Assembly: GCA_947497755.1 (NCBI GenBank)
Contig: CANMHT010000001.1
Span: forward strand, 124,001 to 188,000
Direction: 5' to 3'
Origin: an uncultured Polaribacter sp.
GTDB taxonomy: Bacteria; Bacteroidota; Bacteroidia; Flavobacteriales; Flavobacteriaceae
Length of the DNA stretch: 64,000 nt
A model generated the notes under the pieces. It saw only the letters and a list, made by a program, of their open reading frames with translations. It was not told the DNA's origin and did no database searches. This document shows positions 18,167 to 27,264 of the stretch, piece after piece; within the stretch, counting starts at the first letter, position 1, and the number at the start of each line of letters is the position of its first letter. Position numbers and translations under genes: made by a program.

Positions 18167-18178
18167 AATGTATTTTTG
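18149..18178 (+). promoter_or_regulatory. Consensus Bacteroidota promoter for the MBOAT operon
   Basis: TTG at 18149-18151, a 19-base spacer and a perfect -7 TATTTTTG at 18171-18178 precede the MBOAT ATG by 15 bases. The -33 element lies in the last codons of the upstream gene. Confidence 0.75.
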
Positions 18179-18193
18179 TGAAAAAACTAAAAA

Positions 18194-19630
18194 ATGTTAT
18201 TTAACTCTTTTGATTTTCTATTTTTTTTACCGGTAGTTTTTGTTCTTTACTGGTTTGTTTTTAAAAAATTACAGAATCAAAATTTTTTAATATTAATTGC
18301 TAGCTATGTGTTTTATGGTTGGTGGGATTGGCGCTTTTTAGGGTTGATTTTATTAAGTACTATAGTAGATTATAGTTTAGGAATACAAATAAAAAAAACA
18401 ACTAAACAGCGGAAAAAAAAGAATCTGTTAATTATAAGCTTAGTGTTTAATTTAGGGTTATTAGGCTTTTTTAAATATTATAACTTTTTTATTGATAATT
18501 GGATTAACGCTTGGGAAGCGGTAGGCATTACTATGCATAAAAGTACATTAGCAATAGTGTTGCCGGTTGGAATTTCCTTTTATACATTTCAAACATTAAG
18601 TTATACTATTGATGTTTATAGAAATAAATTAAATCCCACAAAAAACTTTATTGCTTTTGCTAGTTTTGTGTCTTTTTTTCCACAACTGGTTGCTGGTCCA
18701 ATAGAAAGAGCTACAAACCTCTTACCACAGTTTTATAAAAAGAGAATATTTAATTCTGATTTAGCAATCTCAGGAATGAAACTAATTTTTTGGGGATTGT
18801 TTAAAAAAGTAGTAATAGCAGACAATTGTGCTATTTATGTAAATGAAATTTTTAGCACTTATGAAGAACAATCTAGTATCACATTATTAATTGGAGCTAT
18901 TTATTTTTCTTTTCAAATTTATGGTGATTTTTCTGGATATTCTGATATTGCCATTGGAACTTCTAGATTGTTTGGTTTTCATTTAATGAAAAATTTTAAT
19001 TACCCATATTTCTCTAGAGATGTAGCAGAATTTTGGAGGCGTTGGCATATTTCGTTATCAACTTGGTTTAGAGACTATGTTTATATCCCATTAGGAGGAT
19101 CAAAAGGTGTAAAATGGCTACAGATTAGAAATGTATTTGTCATTTTTTTAGTAAGCGGTTTTTGGCATGGAGCAAATTGGACATTTGTTGTTTGGGGAGG
19201 TTTAAATGCATTGTTTTTTCTCCCATTATTATTAACTAATAAAAATAGAGTTCACACTAATAATTTAGCTGAAAATAAAAGATTACCATCTTTAAAAGAA
19301 CTATTTCAAATTGTTTTTACCTTTTGCTTAATAACTTTAGCGTGGATCTTTTTTAGAGCAAAAAATGTTAATGAAGCACTTAGCTATATTAAAAGCATAT
19401 TTTACAATCAAAAGATAGTTTATTTAGATTATTTAAGCAATATAGAAAGGTATTCATTTGAAGTTCTATTTTTAATTCCAATATTTTGTTTTTTTGAATG
19501 GTGTTATAGAAGTAAAGAAACTCCTTTTGAAGGTAAGTATCAGTATGCAAATGAAATGATTGTATTGCTACTTTTATTAGTTTTTGGTCAATTTACAAAT
19601 CATACTAACTTTATTTATTTTCAATTTTAA
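18194..19630 (+). CDS. MBOAT family O-acyltransferase (AlgI/DltB-like)
   Basis: A 478-residue polytopic inner-membrane acyltransferase with about ten hydrophobic helices. The two family histidines are H285 in FWRRWHISLSTWFRDY and H325 in VSGFWHGANWTFVVWGG. AlgI/DltB-type proteins move acyl groups, usually acetyl, across the membrane for transfer to a polysaccharide or other surface polymer. The gene overlaps the next one by one base (TAATG). That partner is a membrane-anchored SGNH-like protein, the normal arrangement for surface polymer O-acylation. The polymer is unknown. Confidence 0.92.
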   Translation: MLFNSFDFLFFLPVVFVLYWFVFKKLQNQNFLILIASYVFYGWWDWRFLGLILLSTIVDYSLGIQIKKTTKQRKKKNLLIISLVFNLGLLGFFKYYNFFIDNWINAWEAVGITMHKSTLAIVLPVGISFYTFQTLSYTIDVYRNKLNPTKNFIAFASFVSFFPQLVAGPIERATNLLPQFYKKRIFNSDLAISGMKLIFWGLFKKVVIADNCAIYVNEIFSTYEEQSSITLLIGAIYFSFQIYGDFSGYSDIAIGTSRLFGFHLMKNFNYPYFSRDVAEFWRRWHISLSTWFRDYVYIPLGGSKGVKWLQIRNVFVIFLVSGFWHGANWTFVVWGGLNALFFLPLLLTNKNRVHTNNLAENKRLPSLKELFQIVFTFCLITLAWIFFRAKNVNEALSYIKSIFYNQKIVYLDYLSNIERYSFEVLFLIPIFCFFEWCYRSKETPFEGKYQYANEMIVLLLLLVFGQFTNHTNFIYFQF

Positions 19631-20505
19631 TGAAAAAGTTTTTTAAATATATTTTTTTGAGATTAATTATTTTGGTGATTACATTGGTCTTATTAGATGT
19701 ACTTTATACTGGAATATATACAAGAAAGAAAGGAATTAGGAATAAGGTTGAATTTATATCGCAAAAAAATAAAAAAGAGTATGATTATATTTTTCTAGGC
19801 TCATCAAGAGTAGAATATCATGTAGATACTGATTTAATCAATGTGGGTTCTGACGTGAGAAGTTTAAATATGGGAGTTTCTGGACAAAATCTTTCTGAAA
19901 CATTTTTATTGTTACAATTAATGTGGAGTAAAGGTTTTACAGCGTCAAAAATATTTATTCAACTAGATGAATCTGACTTGTCTCCAAGGAAAGAAAAGTC
20001 ATTTATTGGAGCAAGTTACTTTATGCCATATATACATATTAAAGCTGTAGATGAACATTTAAAAAAATATGATGAAGACTTTTTTATAGATACAAAAATT
20101 CCTTTTTTTAGATATATGAAATATGGTTACAAAATTGGATATAGAGAGCTGGCTTTAAAACTAGGCAATAAGGTAAGAAAGAAAAAATTCTTTATAGGCT
20201 TAAAGTCAGTATTAAAAGATCATAATGCTAAATATATTTTTAAAGAAAAGTATCATGAGAGTTTATTAACTGAAATAAGATTTTTTGCAAACCAAAATAA
20301 TTTTGAAGTAGTATTTTTTACCTCACCTTATTACAATCCTCAAAAAACAAAGAAGTATAAGGAGTTTGCTAGGAAAAACAATATTATACAGTATGTTGAT
20401 TCGATTTCTAACCCTAACTATTTTAAAGATTCAGATCATTTAAACTTTAAAGGGGCAAAATTATTTACAAAAATGTTAATTAGAGATTTTGACTTAAATA
20501 ATTAA
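19630..20505 (+). CDS. Membrane-anchored SGNH-like protein, partner of MBOAT
   Basis: A 291-residue protein with an N-terminal transmembrane anchor (about residues 7-27) and a periplasmic domain. IFLGSSRVEYHVD around residues 54-66 looks like SGNH block I, with S58 or S59 as nucleophile, and DSDHLNFKGAKLF near the C-terminus resembles the block V Asp-x-x-His. It probably transfers the acyl group delivered by MBOAT to an extracytoplasmic acceptor, as AlgJ/AlgX-type proteins do. The SGNH assignment is from motifs only. Confidence 0.75.
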   Translation: MKKFFKYIFLRLIILVITLVLLDVLYTGIYTRKKGIRNKVEFISQKNKKEYDYIFLGSSRVEYHVDTDLINVGSDVRSLNMGVSGQNLSETFLLLQLMWSKGFTASKIFIQLDESDLSPRKEKSFIGASYFMPYIHIKAVDEHLKKYDEDFFIDTKIPFFRYMKYGYKIGYRELALKLGNKVRKKKFFIGLKSVLKDHNAKYIFKEKYHESLLTEIRFFANQNNFEVVFFTSPYYNPQKTKKYKEFARKNNIIQYVDSISNPNYFKDSDHLNFKGAKLFTKMLIRDFDLNN

Positions 20506-20591
20506 CATTTTATGAGGGTAAAATGGTTCAAGTTTTTCGTAAATTTACTCAACCAAAAATTCACGGAAATTAACCGTTTTTACTTACTTAT

Positions 20592-21884
20592 ATGAATATA
20601 CCACAAACTAGCTTGCCAAGAGTTGTAATTGTTGGTGGCGGATTTGCAGGTTTAGCGTTAGCTAAAGGGCTAGAAAAAAAAGAGATCCAAGTTGTTCTAT
20701 TGGATAAACACAATTATCATACTTTTCAACCTTTATTATACCAGGTTTCTACTGGTGGTTTGGAACCCGATTCTATTGCTTTCCCAATAAGAAAATTATT
20801 TAATGATTTAGATCATTACCATTTTAGATTAGCAGAAGTACAACATATCAATCCAGAGAAGCAAGAAATAACTACTTCTATTGGAAATTTATGTTACGAT
20901 TATTTAGTGCTAGCAACGGGATCAAAAACTAATTTCTTCGGGAATAAGAACATCGAAAAACATGCGATGGAAATGAAAAGTATTCCGCAATCTTTAAATA
21001 TTCGTAGTTTAATTTTAGAAAACTTTGAAGCAGCGCTATTAACTTCTGATATTGAAGAGCGTACAGCTCTAATGAATTTTGTAATCGTTGGAGGTGGTCC
21101 AACAGGAGTTGAACTTGCTGGTGCTTTGGCAGAAATGAAAAAAGGAATTTTACCTAAAGATTATCCAGATTTAGACATTCGCCAAATGCAGATCAACTTA
21201 ATTCAAGGTTCAGATAAATTACTAGATGCAATGAGCCCGAAGGCTTCTAAGAAAGCCGAGGACTTTTTAACTGGATTGGGTGTTCATGTTTGGAAAAATA
21301 TTCATGTTAATAATTATGATGGGACTACGGTATCAACAAATACAGAAGAAGAATTTAAGTCAGCAACAGTAATTTGGGCAGCTGGAGTACAAGGAGATAC
21401 TATTGATGGATTACAACAAGAATGTATTGTAGAAAGAGCCAATAGAATTAAAGTAGATGAGTATAATAGAGTAACAAACTATAAGAATGTCTTTGCTATT
21501 GGAGATGTAGCAAGCATGACTTCTGAAGATTATCCGAGAGGACATCCAATGATGGCACAACCCGCTTTGCAACAAGGGAAATTGTTGGCTAAGAATTTAG
21601 TTGCTCTGTTAAAAAATAAACCATTGAAAGCTTTTTCATATCACGACAAAGGTTCTATGGCAACAATTGGAAGAAATAAAGCTGTGGTAGATTTACCAAA
21701 TTGGAAGTTCCAAGGTATTTTTGCTTGGTTTGTATGGATGTTTGTACACTTGTTTTCTCTCATTGGTTTTAGAAATAGAGCCATTGTCTTTTTAAACTGG
21801 TTGTATAATTATATTCGATTTGATAGAGAATCTAGATTGATTATTAGGCCTTTTAAAAATAAAAACAGTCAATCGTTTAAATAG
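20592..21884 (+). CDS. ndh: Type II NADH dehydrogenase (NAD(P)/FAD-dependent)
   Basis: A 430-residue NDH-2 that passes electrons from NADH to the quinone pool without proton pumping. The FAD-binding Rossmann motif VVIVGGGFAGLALAKGL is at residues 11-27, the NADH-binding motif FVIVGGGPTGVELAGALAEM is in the middle, and the FAD-contact motif VFAIGDVASM follows. The C-terminal hydrophobic stretch (FAWFVWMFVHLFSLIGF) is the expected membrane attachment. Two small proteins follow at close spacing. Confidence 0.93.
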   Translation: MNIPQTSLPRVVIVGGGFAGLALAKGLEKKEIQVVLLDKHNYHTFQPLLYQVSTGGLEPDSIAFPIRKLFNDLDHYHFRLAEVQHINPEKQEITTSIGNLCYDYLVLATGSKTNFFGNKNIEKHAMEMKSIPQSLNIRSLILENFEAALLTSDIEERTALMNFVIVGGGPTGVELAGALAEMKKGILPKDYPDLDIRQMQINLIQGSDKLLDAMSPKASKKAEDFLTGLGVHVWKNIHVNNYDGTTVSTNTEEEFKSATVIWAAGVQGDTIDGLQQECIVERANRIKVDEYNRVTNYKNVFAIGDVASMTSEDYPRGHPMMAQPALQQGKLLAKNLVALLKNKPLKAFSYHDKGSMATIGRNKAVVDLPNWKFQGIFAWFVWMFVHLFSLIGFRNRAIVFLNWLYNYIRFDRESRLIIRPFKNKNSQSFK

Positions 21885-21959
21885 CAAGATTTGATAAGTC
21901 CAAAAAAACTGAAAATTAGAAATTGCAACAGTTTTTTATAAAAACAAAAAAAGAATAAA

Positions 21960-22268
21960 ATGAGTGCTGTATCTCATATAAAGTGTCCAAATTGTGGTGT
22001 TTTTAATACCAACAAAGAAAATTGTACGGCTTGTGGAGTTTTAATTTCTCATCAGAAAAAAAGAGAAACAAGAGCAACAACAATTAAAGCCAAAGAAATT
22101 GAACGAGTAAAAGAAGAATTAGAAAAATTAAGCCTTGCAGATCGATTAAAAAAGCATCCATTTTTTTTAGTGAAAATTGCAGGTTGGATTGTACATTCTG
22201 TGTGGTTGGTAATTAATATTATTGGAGGTTTAGTTGCATGGTTTGTAGCAATGGTTGCTGCAGGATGA
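21960..22268 (+). CDS. Zinc-ribbon small membrane protein
   Basis: A 102-residue protein with two CxxC knuckles (CPNCGVFNTNKENCTACG) near the N-terminus, a charged helical linker and one C-terminal hydrophobic helix (residues about 72-100). The knuckles suggest a structural zinc ribbon. No function is known to me. Its stop overlaps the next gene by four bases (ATGA), so the two are cotranslated. Confidence 0.7.
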   Translation: MSAVSHIKCPNCGVFNTNKENCTACGVLISHQKKRETRATTIKAKEIERVKEELEKLSLADRLKKHPFFLVKIAGWIVHSVWLVINIIGGLVAWFVAMVAAG

Positions 22269-22615
22269 AAAAAGCAGGTATTTACTATTTTTTAATTGCT
22301 CTAAGTATTGGAGTCTGTATTTATACTTGTGAGAAAATAGGAATTGTTTTACCTAAAATAATTCGGTTTTATGTCAATGATTTTTTAATCATTCCTATTG
22401 TTTTATTTCTTAGTTTGTGGATTGTTAGAAAGCTAAAAAGCAACAATAAATTACAGTTGTCTATTACTCAAGTACTTTATGTTTGTGCATTATATGCTAT
22501 AATTTTTGAATATTGGTTGCCAAAGTTTCACCCCAGATATACTGCAGATAGTATTGATGTTTTATTGTATTTTGGAAGTGGAATTATTTTTTATTTTATT
22601 CAAAAGCGATGTTAA
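22265..22615 (+). CDS. Small multi-pass membrane protein
   Basis: A 116-residue protein of about four hydrophobic segments, beginning MKKAGIYYFLIALSIGVCIY. I placed the start at ATG 22265, in an ATGA overlap with the upstream stop, not at ATG 22238. The alkylation-repair-like gene starts on the next base after its stop codon. Function is unknown. Confidence 0.65.
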   Translation: MKKAGIYYFLIALSIGVCIYTCEKIGIVLPKIIRFYVNDFLIIPIVLFLSLWIVRKLKSNNKLQLSITQVLYVCALYAIIFEYWLPKFHPRYTADSIDVLLYFGSGIIFYFIQKRC

Positions 22616-23314
22616 ATGAATTGCAAAGAAGTTTTAGAAGTCTTACATCAATTAGCCAATCCAGAAAAGGTACTTTTTAAAGAACAAAAGTTTGGAGTGG
22701 TAGCTAACAATGCCTTGGGAGTTTATCATAAAGATTTAAAAGAATTAGCCAAAGAAATTAAGAAAGACAATGCTTTAGCTATTGAGTTATTCGAAACAGG
22801 TGTTTATGAAGCAAGATTGTTATGTAGCAAAATTTTTGATGTAAAGTACTTGACAGAAGAATTAATGGAACATTGGCTAGTTACTTTTGAAAACTGGGAA
22901 ATTTGCGATTCTTTTTCTATGGGATTATTTGCTAAAAGCAACTTAGCAATACCTAAAATTAATGAATGGTCAAAAAGAACAAATGAGTTCGAAAAACGCG
23001 CTGCTTTTGCTACAATGGCTGCTTATTGTATGGCAGATAAAAAAGCAGATAATAGTGTATTTGAAAACTTTTTTCCATTGCTTATTACTGCTGCAAATGA
23101 TGACCGTATTTATGTAAAGAAAGCAGTGAATTGGGCATTGAGAAATATTGGCAAGCGAAATATTGATTTGCATGCAAAAGCTATTGAAGTAGCTAAAGAA
23201 ATTATTACTTTGAATAGCAAATCTGCTAAATGGATTGGAGAAGATGCAATTAAACAGCTGACCAAACCTAAAGTGAATATATTAGATTACCCAAGAGCCA
23301 TTTATAGACCTTAA
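22616..23314 (+). CDS. DNA alkylation repair protein, AlkD-like HEAT-repeat
   Basis: A 232-residue all-helical protein of the AlkC/AlkD superfamily, whose members excise N3- and N7-alkylated purines or bind alkylated DNA. The opening helices (KFGVVANNALGVYHKDLKELAKEIKKDNALA) and the late block DDRIYVKKAVNWALRNIGKRN match the DNA-facing HEAT repeats of AlkD. The ATG follows the upstream stop directly, and an AraC/GyrI-type regulator follows after 8 bases. Glycosylase activity is inferred. Confidence 0.85.
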   Translation: MNCKEVLEVLHQLANPEKVLFKEQKFGVVANNALGVYHKDLKELAKEIKKDNALAIELFETGVYEARLLCSKIFDVKYLTEELMEHWLVTFENWEICDSFSMGLFAKSNLAIPKINEWSKRTNEFEKRAAFATMAAYCMADKKADNSVFENFFPLLITAANDDRIYVKKAVNWALRNIGKRNIDLHAKAIEVAKEIITLNSKSAKWIGEDAIKQLTKPKVNILDYPRAIYRP

Positions 23315-23322
23315 TACTTGTT

Positions 23323-24249
23323 ATGAATAAGAAAATAGATCAGCTAAGAAAAGAACATGTTGCCAGAATTAATAACGCTATTGTTTATATAGAAGAACAT
23401 CTTTCAGAAAAGTTATTACTGAATGATATTGCTGCAAAAGCATTTTTTTCTCCATATCATTTTCATAGGATTTTTTCATTGGTTGTTGGAGAAACTGTCA
23501 ATAATTTTATTGTTCGAAAACGTATTGAACGAGCAGCTGGTTTTTTAATGCGTCAAAGAGAAACACCAATTACTGAGGTTGCGGAAGTATTAGGATTCAC
23601 AAGTTTATCTTCTTTTTCTAGAGCTTTTAAAAAATTTTATGGAATTAGCCCTGCAGAATTTAGAGAATTAAGTCCGAGTAAATTTAGCAAGATTTGTAAA
23701 ACAGAAAGCAAGAAAGGACAAATCACCGTATCTTTTGAGCAATACATTTGCAATATTAATAACTCTTTAAATTGGTTTAAAATGAACGCAAATGTAACCG
23801 TAAAACAAATCGAAAATTTAGATTTAGCTTATATCTCTCATAAAGGAGAAATGGAAAAAATAGGAGAAGTCTTTCAACGTTTAATTCACTGGGCAATTCC
23901 TAAAGGACTCATGAATCAAGAAAACTTAAGACTATTAACTATGTATCATGATAGTCCTAAAATTACAAGTCCAGATAATATTAGATCAAGTATAGCTATT
24001 GTTTTAAATCAAAAAACAACTGTTGAAGGTGAGGTTAGTTTAAAAACAATTACTCCAGGAAAATGTATTGTCTCTAGATTTGAAATTACTCCAAATGAGT
24101 TTCAAAAAGCATGGGAATCTAGTTTTGTTTGGATGTCAGAGAATGGTTATAAGAAAAGTGAACAAGATCCTTTTGAGATCTATTATAACAATGCTCAAGA
24201 GCATCCAGAAAATAAGTTTATCGTAGATATCTGCATTCCTATTGTCTAA
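23323..24249 (+). CDS. AraC family regulator with GyrI-like effector domain
   Basis: A 308-residue regulator. Two AraC helix-turn-helix motifs occupy about residues 10-115 (LLNDIAAKAFFSPYHFHRIF and ITEVAEVLGFTSLSSFSRAFKKFYGISPAEFR). A GyrI-like small-molecule-binding domain fills the C-terminal half (about 150-308). This order is typical of drug- or stress-responsive AraC activators such as Rob/SoxS-like fusions. It lies 8 bases after the AlkD-like gene and may control it. Confidence 0.9.
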   Translation: MNKKIDQLRKEHVARINNAIVYIEEHLSEKLLLNDIAAKAFFSPYHFHRIFSLVVGETVNNFIVRKRIERAAGFLMRQRETPITEVAEVLGFTSLSSFSRAFKKFYGISPAEFRELSPSKFSKICKTESKKGQITVSFEQYICNINNSLNWFKMNANVTVKQIENLDLAYISHKGEMEKIGEVFQRLIHWAIPKGLMNQENLRLLTMYHDSPKITSPDNIRSSIAIVLNQKTTVEGEVSLKTITPGKCIVSRFEITPNEFQKAWESSFVWMSENGYKKSEQDPFEIYYNNAQEHPENKFIVDICIPIV

Positions 24250-24409
24250 TTAAAAATGCAGTTTTAAGAAGTTAAATTTGGTGCTAATTTCAAAAAAGAA
24301 TTAGAACTCATTGTGATTTTTATTTACATGTAAATTTTTACTTATTACTATGAGTTAAATCACATTGAGTTCATTAAATTGATAGAAAATACTTAAGTTA
24401 TTTAATTAA

Positions 24410-24439
24410 ACAATTCGTCATTACTTTTTTACAATTCGG
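24410..24439 (+). promoter_or_regulatory. Phased direct repeat upstream of the TonB receptor
   Basis: ACAATTCGT at 24410-24418 and ACAATTCGG at 24431-24439 are 21 bp apart. They match the general LytTR-type direct-repeat form (9-mer, 12-bp spacer, here 8 of 9 consensus positions in each). A -7-like CATCTTTG starts 63 bp after the first repeat, at 24473, and there is no TTG at -33, so activation is likely. A second copy of the arrangement is at 26673-26702. Confidence 0.6.
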
Positions 24440-24511
24440 TAATTCTTTTTAGTAAGAGTTTGAGTTCTGCTACATCTTTGTGGCATCAAACAAACAAAAC
24501 AATTCATAAAA

Positions 24512-26668
24512 ATGAAACGAATATTATTTTTCATCATCGTAATTTGTCAAATCTCCTTAGTTGCACAAACTACAATTTCTGGTAAAGTAACCGATAAAAA
24601 AGGAGAACCAATTATTGGAGCTAATGTATATCTTGATGGTACATATGATGGAGCATCTACTAATGAAAAAGGAGAGTTTTCTTTTACAACATCAGAAAAA
24701 GGTACACAAACATTAAAAGTATCTTTTATTTCATACGAAACATATACAAAAACAGCTGATGTAAAAACATTTAAAAACATATTAGTCAAATTAAGAGAAG
24801 ATGTAAATACATTAGATGCGGTAAATATCAATGCCGGTACTTTTGAAGCCGGTGATAATGCAAAAGTAACCGCATTAAAACCTTTAGATGTAGTAACTAC
24901 TGCAGGAGCTTTGGGAGATTTTGTAGGAGCACTACAAACTTTACCTGGAACTTCTACTGTTTCTGAAGATGGAAGATTATTTGTACGTGGTGGAGAAGCA
25001 GATGAAACACAAATTTTTATAGACGGAATTAGAGTATTTACTCCTTATTCGCCAACGGCTAGAAACATTCCAACACGAGGGAGATTTTCTCCTTTCTTAT
25101 TTAAAGGAATTACTTTTTCTACTGGTGGATATTCTGCAGAATACGGACAAGCATTATCGAGTGTTTTATTACTTAACTCAACAGATAATCCAGTAGAAGA
25201 AAGAACAGATGTATCATTTATGACTGTTGGACTGGGTGTTGGAAATACACAAATTTGGGAGAAGAATTCTTTAAGTGTCAATGCTTCTTATATTAATTTA
25301 GCGCCATATCAAGCAGCTTTTCCTGACAGAAATGAATGGCATAGACCAGTTCAATCTTTAGGAGGAGAAATGATTTTTCGTCAGAAAATGAAGAACGACG
25401 GAATGTTAAAAATGTACGGAGCGTTTAGTTATGTAGATTTTGATTTGACACAAGATGATATCAATTTGGCAGATGGTTTTCGTTTCGGAATGAAAAATAG
25501 AAACTTATATTTTAATACTTCATACAAAGGTTTTTTACCAAACGACTGGACTATTTTAACAGGATTGTCTTTTACAAACGATCATTCGAACATAAAAATT
25601 GAAGGTGATGATGTGGTAGACAATGAAAATTCAGCACATTTTAAAGTGAAATTAAAGAAGAATCTAAGCAATCGACTAAAATTTAATTTAGGAGCAGAAT
25701 ATTTTATTACAGATTTCAAAGAAGATTTTACAAGTCCAACATCAGGAAAATTTAAAAACGGCTTTAACAATAATATTGCAGGAATGTTTGCAGAAGCCGA
25801 TGTTTTCTTTTCTAAAAACATTGCTTCAAAAATAGGAGTAAGAGCAGAGCATTCTGAATTGTTAAATGAAACAACAATATCACCAAGACTTTCTCTAGCA
25901 TATAAAGCAGGACAGAACGGACAATTTTCATTAGCTTATGGAAAGTTTTTTCAAAATCCGAAGAAAGAATATTTAAAATTTAATACAGACTTTAAAGCAG
26001 AAAACACCTCTCATTTTATAGCTAATTATCAATATGTAAAAGACAAGCAAATCTTTAGAATGGAGGCATATTATAAAGATTATAATGATTTAGTAAAATA
26101 CGATACAGATTTTAGTTTACCAACCTCTAATTTTACCAATAACGGATCAGGTTATGCCAAAGGATTGGATGTGTTTTGGAGAGATAATAAATCGTTTAAA
26201 AATACAGACTACTGGTTGTCATATTCTTTTATAGATACCAAAAGAGATTATAAAAATTATGTGCAATCTGCCACTCCAGGTTTTGTTGCGAAGCACAATT
26301 TATCTGTAGTTGTAAAGCATTTTGTGACAGAATGGAAAAGTCAATTAGGAATTAGCTATAACTTTGCTTCTGGGAGAAATTATACAGACCCAAACTTAGG
26401 AGGTTTTTTAAATCAGAAGACTAAAAGTTACAATTCTATCAATGCAAACTGGGCCTACTTAATTAGTCAGCAAAAGATATTTTATGTATCGGTAAGCAAT
26501 GTGTTAGGAACTAAAAATATTAGTGGATATCAATTTGCAAATCAACCAAACAATATCGGAAAATTTGATAGTAGAGCTATTACACCAGCAGCAGACAGCT
26601 TCTTTTTTGTAGGATTCTTCTGGACAATTAGCAGTAATAAAGATAGCAATCAGTTAAATACTTTATAA
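24512..26668 (+). CDS. TonB-dependent outer-membrane receptor with carboxypeptidase-like N-terminal domain
   Basis: A 718-residue receptor with a signal peptide (ending SLVAQ), a carboxypeptidase-regulatory-like beta-sandwich (about 20-100, TISGKVTDKKGEPIIGANVYLDG), a plug domain (about 120-220, LQTLPGTSTVSEDGRLFVRGG) and a beta-barrel. It takes up an unknown ligand across the outer membrane using TonB energy. There is no SusD partner, so a glycan is less likely. It shares an upstream repeat arrangement with the DUF2141 gene 95 bases downstream. Confidence 0.88.
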   Translation: MKRILFFIIVICQISLVAQTTISGKVTDKKGEPIIGANVYLDGTYDGASTNEKGEFSFTTSEKGTQTLKVSFISYETYTKTADVKTFKNILVKLREDVNTLDAVNINAGTFEAGDNAKVTALKPLDVVTTAGALGDFVGALQTLPGTSTVSEDGRLFVRGGEADETQIFIDGIRVFTPYSPTARNIPTRGRFSPFLFKGITFSTGGYSAEYGQALSSVLLLNSTDNPVEERTDVSFMTVGLGVGNTQIWEKNSLSVNASYINLAPYQAAFPDRNEWHRPVQSLGGEMIFRQKMKNDGMLKMYGAFSYVDFDLTQDDINLADGFRFGMKNRNLYFNTSYKGFLPNDWTILTGLSFTNDHSNIKIEGDDVVDNENSAHFKVKLKKNLSNRLKFNLGAEYFITDFKEDFTSPTSGKFKNGFNNNIAGMFAEADVFFSKNIASKIGVRAEHSELLNETTISPRLSLAYKAGQNGQFSLAYGKFFQNPKKEYLKFNTDFKAENTSHFIANYQYVKDKQIFRMEAYYKDYNDLVKYDTDFSLPTSNFTNNGSGYAKGLDVFWRDNKSFKNTDYWLSYSFIDTKRDYKNYVQSATPGFVAKHNLSVVVKHFVTEWKSQLGISYNFASGRNYTDPNLGGFLNQKTKSYNSINANWAYLISQQKIFYVSVSNVLGTKNISGYQFANQPNNIGKFDSRAITPAADSFFFVGFFWTISSNKDSNQLNTL

Positions 26669-26672
26669 AACT

Positions 26673-26702
26673 ACGTTTCGGTAAAGAAAATCAACAGTTC
26701 GG
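26673..26702 (+). promoter_or_regulatory. Phased direct repeat upstream of the DUF2141 gene
   Basis: ACGTTTCGG at 26673-26681 and ACAGTTCGG at 26694-26702 are 21 bp apart. The second is a full match to the LytTR-type 9-mer pattern. A -7-like GATATTTG begins at 26736, exactly 63 bp after the first repeat, the same distance as at the TonB receptor promoter. Confidence 0.6.
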
Positions 26703-26763
26703 TAAAAATTAAATGTATATCTTCCCATATCATTTGATATTTGAACCATAAAACAACAACATC

Positions 26764-27189
26764 ATGCAAAAAGTAATTATTAGTATAGTATTCTTTTTAA
26801 CCACAATTTTTTTTTCTTTCGGACAAGAGAATAATGGATATACAATTACGGTGAATATTTCTGGAATGAAAGCAGACAAAGGCAATGTGTATGTGGCTTT
26901 GTACAATTCTGAAAAAGACTTTTTAAAAAATCCTTTTAAAGGTGATATTGTGAAAGTCACTGATAAAAAAGCAACAGCCGTTTTTAAGAATATAGCAAAA
27001 GGAGTTTATGCAATTTCAGTTTTTCACGATAAGAATGATAACAAAAAAATGGATACCAATTTTATGGGTATTCCAAAAGAACCAACTGGATGTTCTAATG
27101 GAGCCACTGGATTTATGGGGCCACCAAAATTTAGAAAAGCAAAGTTTAAATTGGATAAAGACATTGTACTTCCAGTAAAAGTAAAATAA
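26764..27189 (+). CDS. Exported DUF2141 protein
   Basis: A 141-residue secreted protein with a signal peptide (ending FFSFGQ) and one DUF2141 beta-sandwich domain (YTITVNISGMKADKGNVYVALYNSEKDFL ... GVYAISVFHDKNDNKKMDTNFMGIPKEP is its typical layout). The domain is common in Bacteroidota and has no established function; acidic and asparagine-rich loops could bind metal ions. It is likely periplasmic or surface exposed and coregulated with the TonB receptor. Confidence 0.85.
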   Translation: MQKVIISIVFFLTTIFFSFGQENNGYTITVNISGMKADKGNVYVALYNSEKDFLKNPFKGDIVKVTDKKATAVFKNIAKGVYAISVFHDKNDNKKMDTNFMGIPKEPTGCSNGATGFMGPPKFRKAKFKLDKDIVLPVKVK

Positions 27190-27264
27190 GAATTATTAAT
27201 ATCAAATGACAAACCATGCTATATATAATTAAGTTCTGTTATGTATAGAGAAAAACGAAAGAAG

